13,458 nucleotides of DNA from Hydrogenothermaceae bacterium. Lineage in GTDB: Bacteria > Aquificota > Aquificia > Aquificales > Hydrogenothermaceae. Location of the stretch: positions 1 through 13,458 of the forward strand of contig JALSSG010000121.1 in NCBI GenBank assembly GCA_026984355.1, given 5' to 3'. A program made the position numbers and the translations under genes. Each line of letters begins with the position of its first letter. The first letter of the stretch is position 1. The notes under the pieces are model-generated. The model did not search any database, was not told where the DNA came from, and worked only from the letters and a program-made list of their open reading frames with translations. Of this stretch, positions 6,470-13,458 are shown piece by piece.

Positions 6470-7723
6470 ATGACTTCAGGAAAAAACATAACTATTGACC
6501 TAAAAAACAACTTAATAGTACCTGATAATCCTATTATCCCGTTTATAAAAGGAGATGGAATAGGAGAAGAAATTTTTGAAGTTATGAGAAATATTGTAGA
6601 CGAAGCAGTAAAAAAAGCTTATGGAAACAAAAGAAAAATAATATGGAAAGAATATTTTGCAGGAGAAAAAGCGTTAGAAAAATATGGGAATCCACTTCCA
6701 GATGAAACAGTAAAAGCATTTAAAGAATACATAGTAGGTATAAAAGGTCCTATAGATACACCAGAAAGTTATCCTAAAAATATAAACATAGCCTTTAGAC
6801 AAAAACTCAATTTATACACTTCAATAAGACCAATAATATGGTATGGACAGGGCTCTCCAGTTAGAAGCCCAGAGTTAGTTGATTATATAGTTTTTAGAGA
6901 AAATACAGATGATATCTATGTAGGAATAGAATTTGAAGAAAACGATAATCAAACAGTAAGAGTAGTAAACTTTTTTAGAAATAAACTAAATATCAGCAAA
7001 ATAGACCTTCCTGCTGATAGTAGTGTTGCTTTAAAACCCACATCTAAAAGCAAATCAAAAAGACATATAAGAAAAGCATTCCAACAGGCACTAAAGTTAA
7101 ACAGAAAACACATAACCATAGTCCATAGAGGAAATATACTTAAAAAAACAGAAAATCAGTTTGTAAAATGGGCTTATGAGGTTGCAAAAGAACCACAATT
7201 CATAAATTACATAATAACAGAACAAGACCTAATAAAAAATTTTGATGGAAATTTTGAAAAAGCAAAAGAAGAAGGATATAAAATAGTTTTAAAAGACAGG
7301 ATTATAACCAAAGTATTATCTCACCTTGTATCAAGGGTAGAAGAATACGATGTAATTCTTGCTCAAAATTTAAATGGCGATTATTTTACACACACAGCTT
7401 CTGGGTTAATTGGCGGTTCTGCCTTTGTTCCTGTTGCAAATGTTGGAGATACAAAAGCAGTATTTGAAACATTACACGGAACTGCCAGAAATCTTAAGGG
7501 CAAAAATATTGCTAATCCTACAGGAATGATTCTGGCAGGTGTAATGATGCTTGAATACATAAACTGGAAAGAAGCCTCAAATCTAATAATAAAAGCTCTA
7601 AAACAAACCTTTGCTGACTGGATAGGTACATACGACGTTATAAGAGAATGGGCAACCGCTGCTATACCAGGGAAAAAAGTCTCAACTGATGAATTTGGAA
7701 TAGAAATTATAAAAAGATTATAA
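6470..7723 (+). CDS. icd: Homodimeric-type isocitrate dehydrogenase with altered active-site residues
   Basis: The 417-residue protein matches E. coli Icd (416) along its length. It belongs to the isocitrate/isopropylmalate dehydrogenase family that interconverts isocitrate and 2-oxoglutarate plus CO2. Conserved substrate and metal blocks include NIAFRQ (Asn106, Arg110), TSIRP, VFRENTDDIYVGIE, HRGNILK, AQNLNGDY and ETLHGTA (His336). Two departures stand out. The position of E. coli Ser113, which binds isocitrate and is the AceK phosphorylation site, is Asn104 in YPKNIN. The NADP-selecting pair Lys344-Tyr345 is Asn341-Leu342, although the equivalents of Tyr391 and Arg395 are kept (Tyr388, Arg392). 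Cofactor choice is therefore uncertain, and AceK-type phosphorylation is not expected. In Hydrogenobacter a related enzyme reduces oxalosuccinate in the reductive TCA cycle, a possible role here too. It has the strong AAGGAGGGG ribosome binding site and is followed 86 bases later by a second, unrelated isocitrate dehydrogenase. Confidence 0.9.
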   Translation: MTSGKNITIDLKNNLIVPDNPIIPFIKGDGIGEEIFEVMRNIVDEAVKKAYGNKRKIIWKEYFAGEKALEKYGNPLPDETVKAFKEYIVGIKGPIDTPESYPKNINIAFRQKLNLYTSIRPIIWYGQGSPVRSPELVDYIVFRENTDDIYVGIEFEENDNQTVRVVNFFRNKLNISKIDLPADSSVALKPTSKSKSKRHIRKAFQQALKLNRKHITIVHRGNILKKTENQFVKWAYEVAKEPQFINYIITEQDLIKNFDGNFEKAKEEGYKIVLKDRIITKVLSHLVSRVEEYDVILAQNLNGDYFTHTASGLIGGSAFVPVANVGDTKAVFETLHGTARNLKGKNIANPTGMILAGVMMLEYINWKEASNLIIKALKQTFADWIGTYDVIREWATAAIPGKKVSTDEFGIEIIKRL

Positions 7724-7737
7724 AAAATCAAACAGTG

Positions 7738-7766
7738 TTTTATTTTTTTGTTTTTTTCTGTATAAT
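7738..7766 (+). promoter_or_regulatory. Probable promoter of the monomeric isocitrate dehydrogenase gene
   Basis: A perfect TATAAT (7761-7766) lies 43 bases before the ATG, after a T-rich tract. The best -35 at 17 bases is the poor TTTTAT (7738-7743). A start near 7773 would give a leader of about 37 bases carrying AAAGGAGGAG. The T-rich tract after icd has no GC-rich hairpin before it, so it is not a clear terminator, and read-through from icd is likely as well. Confidence 0.48.
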
Positions 7767-7809
7767 AATCTGCCAAATAATCCAAAAAACTTAAAGGAGG
7801 AGTATACCT

Positions 7810-10047
7810 ATGGCAAAAGCAACAATTGTATGGACGAAAGTAGATGAGGCACCACAGCTTGCAAGTTATTCTCTTTTACCTATCATGAGAGCATTCACAA
7901 AAGATGCAGATGTAAACATTGAAGTAAGGGACATATCCTTAGCAGGAAGGATTCTTGCTCAATTTCCTGACTTACTTCCAGAAGATAAAAGAGTTCCTGA
8001 TGACCTTGCGTATCTTGGAGAATTAGTATGGAAGCCAGAAGCAAACATAATGAAACTACCAAATATTTCAGCTTCTTTGCCACAGTTAAAAGAAGCTATA
8101 AAAGAACTCCAAGAGCAAGGTTATCCTCTTCCTGATTATCCAGACAATCCTCAAACAGAAGAAGAAAAAGATATAAAAGCAAGATACGATAGATGCGTAG
8201 GGTCTGTTGTTAACCCAGTTTTAAGACAGGGTAATTCAGACAGAAGACTTGCAGAAGTAGTAAAAGAATATGCAAGAAAACACCCTCACAAACTAAAAGA
8301 AGTATCACCTCATTCAAAATCTCATGTGGCACATATGAAAACTGGGGATTTTTATCAGCATGAACAATCTGTAATCATAAACAAAGATACAAAAATAAAA
8401 TATGTATTTGAAGATGAGCAAGGCAATCAAACAGTTCTAAAAGAAGTAGAAGTTGAAAGAGGAGATGTTGTTGATGCTACGTTTATGAACAGAAAAAAAC
8501 TAAGAGAGTACTTTGCTGAAGTTATAGATAGAGCTAAAGAAGATGATATTCTTTTCTCCTTACACGTAAAGGCAACTATGATGAGAGTTTCAGACCCTGT
8601 GATTTTTGGAGATGCAATCAGAGTTTACTACTCAAAATTATTTGAAAAACATGCAGACATTTTAGAAAAATTAGGATGGAAACCAGAATATGGAATGCAA
8701 GAATTAGAAAACAGATTAGAACAGCTTCCAGAAGAAGAAAAAAATGCGGTTAAAAAAACAATAGAAGAAATATATAAAGAAAGACCTAGAATGTATATGG
8801 TTGATTCAGACAAAGGAATAACAAATCTTCACATGCCAAATGATGTTATCATTGATGCATCTGTTCCTGCTGTAATAAAAAATGGATTACAGGGCTGGGG
8901 ACCTGATGGAGAAACAGATGATACAGTTATGTGTATACCAGACAGGTCTTATGCAACAATGTATAAAGAAATAGTAGAGGATATAAAATCAAGAGGACAG
9001 TTTGACCCAACAAAAATAGGAACAGTTCAAAACGTAGGTCTTATGGCTATGAAAGCTGAAGAGTATGGTTCTCATGATAAAACATTCTTCCCACCAGCAG
9101 ATGGAAAAATGAAGGTCATTGATGATGAAGGAAACGTACTTATGGAACACTGTGTAAACGAAGGAGATATATATAGAAGCTGTATAACTAAAGATATTGC
9201 TATAAGAGATTGGGTAAAATTAGCTGTAAACAGAGCAAAAGACTCTGGATTTCCAATAGTCTTTTGGTTAGATGAATATAGAGCACACGACAAAAACCTT
9301 ATAGAAAAGGTAAAAGAAGAACTTCCTAAATATGACTTAGAAGGAATAGACTGGTACATAAAAGCACCAGCAGATGCTATGAAATTTACCTTAGCAAGAT
9401 TTAGAAATGGAGAGAATACAATAGCAGTTACAGGAAACGTTTTAAGAGACTACTTAACAGACCTATTCCCTATAATTGAAGTTGGAACATCTGCAAGGTC
9501 ATTATCAATAGTTCCAGAAATTGCAGGAGGAGGATTGTTTGAAACAGGTGCTGGAGGTTCAGCTCCAAAACACGTAGAACAGTTTATAAAAGAGGGACAC
9601 TTAAGATGGGACTCATTAGGTGAATTCTTAGCCTTTGTAGAAGCTTTAAAACTTGCATATAAACAACTAAAAGCACTTCATGAAAAAGAAAATCCTAGAA
9701 TACTTATAGTAGCTGATGCTTTATCTAAAGCTATAGGAAAATATCTTGAAAATGATAAAACACCAAAAAGAAAAGTAGGACAACTTGATACAAGAGGTTC
9801 CCATTTTTATCTTGCACTTTACTGGGCAGAAGCTTTAGCAAACCAAACAGAAGATAAAGAACTTGCAGAAAAATTCGCAAAAGTTTATCAGGAACTAAAG
9901 GAAAATGAACAAAAAATCCTTGGAGAAATTGCTGCTGCAGAAGGAAAACCTACAGATGTAGGTGGATGGTATCATCCTGATGATGAAAAAGCATCAAAAG
10001 CGATGAGACCTTCAGAAACTTTAAATAGAATAATTGATTCTATATAA
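7810..10047 (+). CDS. idh: Monomeric NADP-dependent isocitrate dehydrogenase
   Basis: At 745 residues it matches the monomeric isocitrate dehydrogenase family (Azotobacter and Corynebacterium enzymes, about 740), which has no sequence resemblance to the dimeric type. Family blocks are nearly unbroken: NPVLRQGNSDRR, HPHKLKEVSPHSKSH, GTVQNVGLMAMKAEEYGSHD, GGGLFETGAGGSAPKHV, RWDSLGEFLA and DTRGSHFYLALYWAEALA. Residues known from the Azotobacter enzyme are present one position earlier: catalytic Lys254 and Tyr419, metal/substrate Asp349, Arg546, Asp547 and Asp551, and NADP 2'-phosphate contacts His588 and Arg599. In green sulfur bacteria this type works in the reductive TCA cycle, carboxylating 2-oxoglutarate, and its place before aclBA suggests the same job here. 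AAAGGAGGAG precedes the ATG. A strong intrinsic terminator follows directly, so it ends its transcription unit. Identification is secure; the in vivo direction is inferred. Confidence 0.96.
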   Translation: MAKATIVWTKVDEAPQLASYSLLPIMRAFTKDADVNIEVRDISLAGRILAQFPDLLPEDKRVPDDLAYLGELVWKPEANIMKLPNISASLPQLKEAIKELQEQGYPLPDYPDNPQTEEEKDIKARYDRCVGSVVNPVLRQGNSDRRLAEVVKEYARKHPHKLKEVSPHSKSHVAHMKTGDFYQHEQSVIINKDTKIKYVFEDEQGNQTVLKEVEVERGDVVDATFMNRKKLREYFAEVIDRAKEDDILFSLHVKATMMRVSDPVIFGDAIRVYYSKLFEKHADILEKLGWKPEYGMQELENRLEQLPEEEKNAVKKTIEEIYKERPRMYMVDSDKGITNLHMPNDVIIDASVPAVIKNGLQGWGPDGETDDTVMCIPDRSYATMYKEIVEDIKSRGQFDPTKIGTVQNVGLMAMKAEEYGSHDKTFFPPADGKMKVIDDEGNVLMEHCVNEGDIYRSCITKDIAIRDWVKLAVNRAKDSGFPIVFWLDEYRAHDKNLIEKVKEELPKYDLEGIDWYIKAPADAMKFTLARFRNGENTIAVTGNVLRDYLTDLFPIIEVGTSARSLSIVPEIAGGGLFETGAGGSAPKHVEQFIKEGHLRWDSLGEFLAFVEALKLAYKQLKALHEKENPRILIVADALSKAIGKYLENDKTPKRKVGQLDTRGSHFYLALYWAEALANQTEDKELAEKFAKVYQELKENEQKILGEIAAAEGKPTDVGGWYHPDDEKASKAMRPSETLNRIIDSI

Positions 10048-10056
10048 TTCTTTAAC

Positions 10057-10084
10057 AAGGCGGGTTATCCCGCCTTTTCTTTTT
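10057..10084 (+). terminator. Intrinsic terminator after the monomeric isocitrate dehydrogenase gene
   Basis: Perfect eight-pair stem AAGGCGGG (10057-10064) / CCCGCCTT (10069-10076) with loop TTAT, followed by a T tract with a single C (10075-10084). It begins ten bases after the stop codon and separates the isocitrate dehydrogenase genes from aclBA. Confidence 0.92.
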
Positions 10085-10096
10085 AAAACACTATTT

Positions 10097-10105
10097 TGAT
10101 ATAAT
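10097..10105 (+). promoter_or_regulatory. Extended -10 promoter of aclBA
   Basis: TGA-TATAAT (10097-10105) is an exact match to the extended -10 consensus (TGn before TATAAT). A good -35 is absent: the position falls in the T tract of the preceding terminator. This is typical of extended -10 promoters. Transcription would start near 10112, giving a leader of about 32 bases with AGGAGG. Confidence 0.58.
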
Positions 10106-10143
10106 TTTTTGTTGGCAAAATTTATTTTTATAGGAGGAATTAA

Positions 10144-11454
10144 ATGGCTCAAAGAGGTATAAGAGAATATGATGGAAAAAGAATATTAGCGCAAAATTGG
10201 GATGAGTATTTTGATGGAGCTTTTGAGTATGATTTTAAATCAATTTTAATTACTCCAGAAACAGACCTTGATAAAATACCCGAGCAGTATCCATGGGTTA
10301 AAGAAACTCCACTTGTAGCAAAACCAGATATGTTATTTGGTAAAAGAGGAAAATTAGGATTAATCTTCTTCAAAAAAGAAAAACCCGGTGATGTTACATG
10401 GGAAGATGTAAAAGAGTGGATAAAACAAAAAATGTCTGAAGAGATAGAAATTAATGGTGTCAAAGGAAGATTGACTCACTTCTTAGTAGAACCTTTTGTA
10501 CCACACAAACCAGAAGAAGAGTACTACGTAGCTATAACTACAGGAGAAGATGAAGATATAATCTATATGTCAGCTTTTGGTGGAATAGAAGTAGAAGAAA
10601 ACTGGGATAAAGTAGTTGAAGTAAAGATACCAATAACAGCATCTGATGAAGAAATAAAAAAACTTATAGAACAAAATGTCCCAGCAGAAATTAAAGATAA
10701 AGAAAAGTTTGCTGACTTTGTATACAGACTATATAAACTCTTTAGAGATTTACATTTTTCTTATCTTGAAATAAATCCTCTTGTTATGGTTGGAAACAAA
10801 GTTTATCCTTTAGATTTCGTTGGAAGAGTTGATGACACTGCTCAGTTTGTAGCTGGAAGAAAATGGGGAGAATTAGAATTTCCTGCAGGATTTGGTAGAG
10901 ATTTAACTCCTGAAGAGAAATATATAAAAGAAATGGATGAAAAATCAGGAGCTTCACTAAAACTTACAATACTAAATCCAGAAGGAAGAATATGGACATT
11001 AGTTGCAGGTGGTGGTGCATCTGTAGTTTATGCAGATACTGTAGCAGACCTTGGCTATGTGAAAGAACTGGCAAACTATGGTGAATATTCAGGAAACCCA
11101 TCAAGAACAGAAACTAGAGAGTATGTAAAAACTGTTTTTGACCTTATGACAAGAAACAAACATCCAAAAGGACACAAAATACTTATAATTGGTGGAGCTA
11201 TTGCAAACTTTACTGATGTGGCAAAAACCTTTGATGGAATAATTGATGCAATGAAAGAGTACGCAGATAAACTTAGAGAAGTTGGTGTAAAAATCTATGT
11301 AAGAAGAGGAGGTCCTAACTATGAAATAGGACTAAAAAGAATAAAAGAAGCAGCACAGCAGTTAGGACTCCCAATAGAAGTTTACGGACCAGAAACTCAT
11401 ATGACAGAAATCGTAAGAAAAGCTCTTCAAGAAGCTGAAGAGAAAGCAGCTTAA
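10144..11454 (+). CDS. aclB: ATP-citrate lyase, small (ATP-grasp, citrate-binding) subunit AclB
   Basis: Together with AclA it cleaves citrate with ATP and CoA into acetyl-CoA and oxaloacetate, the key step of the reductive TCA cycle. The 436-residue protein aligns along its length with the N-terminal half of animal ATP-citrate lyase and with Chlorobium AclB (about 400). The ATP-grasp part includes VAKPDML (58-64), RGKLGL (68-73), FLVEPFVPH and LEINPLV (208-214). The succinyl-CoA-synthetase-like part includes VAGGGASVVY (from residue 287), ANYGEYSG (310-317), GGAIANFTDV (350-359) and YVRRGGPNY (385-393), followed by ETHMT. In human enzyme the third residue of the GGSIANFT block (Ser343) contacts citrate; here it is Ala352, while Asn, Phe, Thr and the Arg pair are kept. 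Its ribosome binding site is AGGAGG. It is separated from aclA by 28 bases and preceded by its own promoter. Confidence 0.96.
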   Translation: MAQRGIREYDGKRILAQNWDEYFDGAFEYDFKSILITPETDLDKIPEQYPWVKETPLVAKPDMLFGKRGKLGLIFFKKEKPGDVTWEDVKEWIKQKMSEEIEINGVKGRLTHFLVEPFVPHKPEEEYYVAITTGEDEDIIYMSAFGGIEVEENWDKVVEVKIPITASDEEIKKLIEQNVPAEIKDKEKFADFVYRLYKLFRDLHFSYLEINPLVMVGNKVYPLDFVGRVDDTAQFVAGRKWGELEFPAGFGRDLTPEEKYIKEMDEKSGASLKLTILNPEGRIWTLVAGGGASVVYADTVADLGYVKELANYGEYSGNPSRTETREYVKTVFDLMTRNKHPKGHKILIIGGAIANFTDVAKTFDGIIDAMKEYADKLREVGVKIYVRRGGPNYEIGLKRIKEAAQQLGLPIEVYGPETHMTEIVRKALQEAEEKAA

Positions 11455-11482
11455 TCTAAACATAAACAAGGAGGTTAAATAA

Positions 11483-13327
11483 ATGAGCAAACCTGACTAT
11501 CTATTATTTGACAGAAATACAAAAGCTATTTTCTGGAATTTAAACAGAAATGCAATCCAGAGAATGCTTGATTATGATTATGTTGTTGGAAGAGAACCAT
11601 CCATAGTAGCTATAGTAGCTCCAACCCAAAGTAGAAAGTTTGATAAATTCTTTTATGGAACAGAAGAGATTATGATTCCTATATACAGGTCAACTCCAGA
11701 AGCAGCAAAAGACTTTCCTGAAGCAGACGTTTTACTTAACTTTGCATCATTTAGAACAGCTTACGATGTTACTATGGAAGCTCTTGAAATTCCTCAAATA
11801 AGGACAATTGCAATAACAGCAGAAGGTATTCCTGAAAGGTTTGCCAGAATAATGAGAATAAAAGCGAAAGAATTAGGAAAATGGATAATTGGACCTGCTA
11901 CAGTTGGAGGAATTGCACCTGGCGCATTTAGGATAGCAAACACTGGAGGAACCATAGAAAACATCATAAACTCAAAATTACACAGACCCGGTTCTGTAGG
12001 ACTTGTAACAAGGTCTGGTGGTCTGTTTAATGAACTATCTAATGTTATAGCAAGAAATGCAAATGGTATTGCTGAAGGTATAGCAATAGGTGGAGATAGA
12101 TATCCAGGTACGGACTTTTTAGACCATATGCTTAGATTTGAAAAAAACCCACAAGTAAAAATGATGGTTATGCTTGGTGAAGTTGGAGGAGAATTAGAAT
12201 ACAGAGTAGCAGAAGCAATTAAAGATGGAAGAATTACAAAACCAGTAATAGCATGGTGTATAGGAACAATATCTAAACATTTTGGTGGAGAAGTACAGTT
12301 CGGACACGCTGGAGCAAAAGCTGGTGCTGAAAGAGAAACCGCTGATGCTAAAAATGCAGCCTTAAAAGAGGCTGGTGCATATGTTCCAAAATCTTTCAAC
12401 GATTTACCAGAGCTTATAAATGGAGTTTATGAAGAACTTCATTCTAAAGGAGAAATTCCAGATATACAGGAACCAGAAGTTCCACCTGTACCAGAAGATT
12501 ATGACAAGGCAAGAAAAGCAGGGAAAATAAGAAAACCTACAAACTTTATATGTACTATATCAGACGATAGAGGAGAAGAGGCAACTTACTGTGGAGTACC
12601 GATTTCTACAGTAGTAGAAGAGGGCTATTCTATAGCTGATGTTATAGGTCTTTTATGGTTTAAAAAGAAGTTTCCTAAGTGGGCTTCAGATTTTATAGAT
12701 ATGGTTATTAAAATAGTAGCAGATCATGGTCCTGCAGTTTCAGGAGCCCATAATACAAAAGTAACTGCTAGAGCTGGTAAAGATTTAATGTCTTCTATAG
12801 TTACTGGAATTCTTACAATAGGACCAAGATTTGGTGGAGCTATTGACGGTGCCGCTAAGTACTTTAAAATGGCAAAAGAAAAAGGTATGGATCCAGTAGA
12901 ATTTGTTGATTATATGAAAAAAGTAGAAAAAATACCTATTCCGGGAATAGGACACAGAATAAAATCTACTAAAAATCCAGATAAAAGGGTAGAACTTCTA
13001 AAAGATTATGCAAAAAAGAACTTTCCTAAAACAGAGCTTCTTGATTATGCCCTTGAAGTAGAAAAAGTAACAACATCTAAAAAAGAAAATCTTATACTTA
13101 ACGTTGATGGGACAATTGGAGTATTACTTGTTGATATGTTTAGAGAACTAGGATATACAGATAAAGAGATAGATGAACTTATAAACGCTGGGGCGTTCAA
13201 TGCATTTTTTGTTCTTGGAAGAACTATAGGATTTATTGGACATTATCTTGATGAAAAAAGACTTGATATGCCACTATATAGACACCCATGGGATGATATT
13301 CTTTACAATGTTCAATGTGATACATAA
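11483..13327 (+). CDS. aclA: ATP-citrate lyase, large (phospho-His and citrate-synthase-like) subunit AclA
   Basis: The catalytic partner of AclB, 614 residues (Chlorobium AclA about 608). The N-terminal half is a succinyl-CoA-synthetase-alpha-like CoA-binding and phosphotransfer unit, with GPATVGGIAPGAFRIANTGG and LVTRSGG. The phosphorylated histidine is His275 in FGHAGAKAG. The C-terminal half, from about residue 355, is a citrate-synthase-like citryl-CoA lyase domain with ADHGPAVSGAHNT (Asp414, His415), GPRFGGAIDGA, GIGHR (His491), LNVDG and GFIGHYLD, ending RHPWDDILYN like the animal enzyme. Having this domain fused separates it from the Aquificaceae system, where citryl-CoA lyase is a separate protein. 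AAGGAGG lies just before the ATG, so aclB and aclA are one operon. A terminator follows 10 bases after the stop. All expected catalytic residues that I can check are present. Confidence 0.97.
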   Translation: MSKPDYLLFDRNTKAIFWNLNRNAIQRMLDYDYVVGREPSIVAIVAPTQSRKFDKFFYGTEEIMIPIYRSTPEAAKDFPEADVLLNFASFRTAYDVTMEALEIPQIRTIAITAEGIPERFARIMRIKAKELGKWIIGPATVGGIAPGAFRIANTGGTIENIINSKLHRPGSVGLVTRSGGLFNELSNVIARNANGIAEGIAIGGDRYPGTDFLDHMLRFEKNPQVKMMVMLGEVGGELEYRVAEAIKDGRITKPVIAWCIGTISKHFGGEVQFGHAGAKAGAERETADAKNAALKEAGAYVPKSFNDLPELINGVYEELHSKGEIPDIQEPEVPPVPEDYDKARKAGKIRKPTNFICTISDDRGEEATYCGVPISTVVEEGYSIADVIGLLWFKKKFPKWASDFIDMVIKIVADHGPAVSGAHNTKVTARAGKDLMSSIVTGILTIGPRFGGAIDGAAKYFKMAKEKGMDPVEFVDYMKKVEKIPIPGIGHRIKSTKNPDKRVELLKDYAKKNFPKTELLDYALEVEKVTTSKKENLILNVDGTIGVLLVDMFRELGYTDKEIDELINAGAFNAFFVLGRTIGFIGHYLDEKRLDMPLYRHPWDDILYNVQCDT

Positions 13328-13337
13328 ATCTCTATCT

Positions 13338-13366
13338 GGGAACCTGTCAGGTTCCCTTATTTTTTT
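13338..13366 (+). terminator. Intrinsic terminator after aclA
   Basis: Perfect eight-pair stem GGGAACCT (13338-13345) / AGGTTCCC (13349-13356), loop GTC, then TTATTTTTTT (13357-13366). It lacks a T tract on the other strand, so it acts in the plus direction only. The remaining 92 bases to the right edge are AT-rich; I see no supported gene there. Confidence 0.92.
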
Positions 13367-13458
13367 CTAAATATCTTTTCCCTACACTAAATTTTTAAAA
13401 TTATCATAAACCATAAAAACTATATAAAGTATTGCTGTGTATATCTATATAAAAACCA

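Noticed and set aside
6442..6498. Eighteen-codon frame starting ATG 6442 and overlapping the icd start, a possible leader peptide
   Set aside because: No ribosome binding site and it spans the icd ribosome binding site by chance; no attenuator hairpins are visible.
7381..7785. Minus-strand open frame of 134 codons overlapping the end of icd
   Set aside because: Antisense shadow of conserved icd codons.
11794..12399. Long minus-strand open frame of 201 codons inside aclA
   Set aside because: Antisense shadow of a strongly conserved gene in the AT-rich codon pattern; Ser/Pro/Ile-rich translation without a family look.
1..13458. CRISPR array, insertion sequence, toxin-antitoxin or defence system
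   Set aside because: No regular direct repeats, transposase motifs or paired small toxin-like genes are visible. The window holds housekeeping and central metabolism genes.

Overview
The window is AT-rich, with coding that favours AGA for Arg and ATA for Ile. It most resembles the chromosome of a thermophilic, autotrophic, sulfur/hydrogen-oxidising member of the Hydrogenothermaceae (Aquificota), and Sulfurihydrogenibium is my best guess. This rests on the pairing of an ATP-citrate lyase operon (aclBA), the signature of the reductive TCA cycle, with a monomeric isocitrate dehydrogenase. It is also supported by a very GC-rich tmRNA in an AT-rich genome and by thermophile-like, Lys/Glu/Ile-rich proteins. 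The Aquificaceae instead split the citrate-cleavage step between citryl-CoA synthetase and a separate citryl-CoA lyase. The genus call is inference.

Layout. (1) 1-126, minus: the N-terminus of a small membrane protein that runs off the left edge, divergent from truD. (2) 235-1847, plus: truD, overlapping by 4 bases a Tat-exported sulfite-oxidase-family molybdoenzyme. (3) 1861-2213, minus: a complete tmRNA gene (ssrA) with encoded CCA, G3-U70 alanine identity and three clear pseudoknots plus a weak PK1. It lies just downstream of a YeiH-family transporter (2253-3272, minus). (4) 3452-6046, plus: mutS, meeting tail-to-tail a tiny secreted protein of unknown function (6043-6312, minus). (5) 6470-13327, plus: a carbon-fixation block of dimeric isocitrate dehydrogenase (icd), monomeric isocitrate dehydrogenase, aclB and aclA. 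An intrinsic terminator lies between the monomeric enzyme and aclB, and another follows aclA.

How the genes work together. In the reductive TCA cycle, isocitrate dehydrogenase makes isocitrate from 2-oxoglutarate and CO2. Aconitase (not in this window) makes citrate, and AclBA cleaves citrate with ATP and CoA to acetyl-CoA and oxaloacetate. Two consecutive, evolutionarily unrelated isocitrate dehydrogenases next to aclBA therefore look like a local carbon-fixation module. The first lacks several residues typical of ordinary NADP-dependent, phospho-regulated Icd. The truD, ssrA and mutS genes are housekeeping genes with no visible link to this module.

I found no CRISPR array, insertion sequence, phage gene, toxin-antitoxin pair or convincing novel defence system. 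The points most worth a second look are the paired isocitrate dehydrogenases with altered active-site residues, the apparently non-alanine resume codon of the tmRNA, the conserved-looking secreted 89-residue protein, and the corrected GTG start of mutS.
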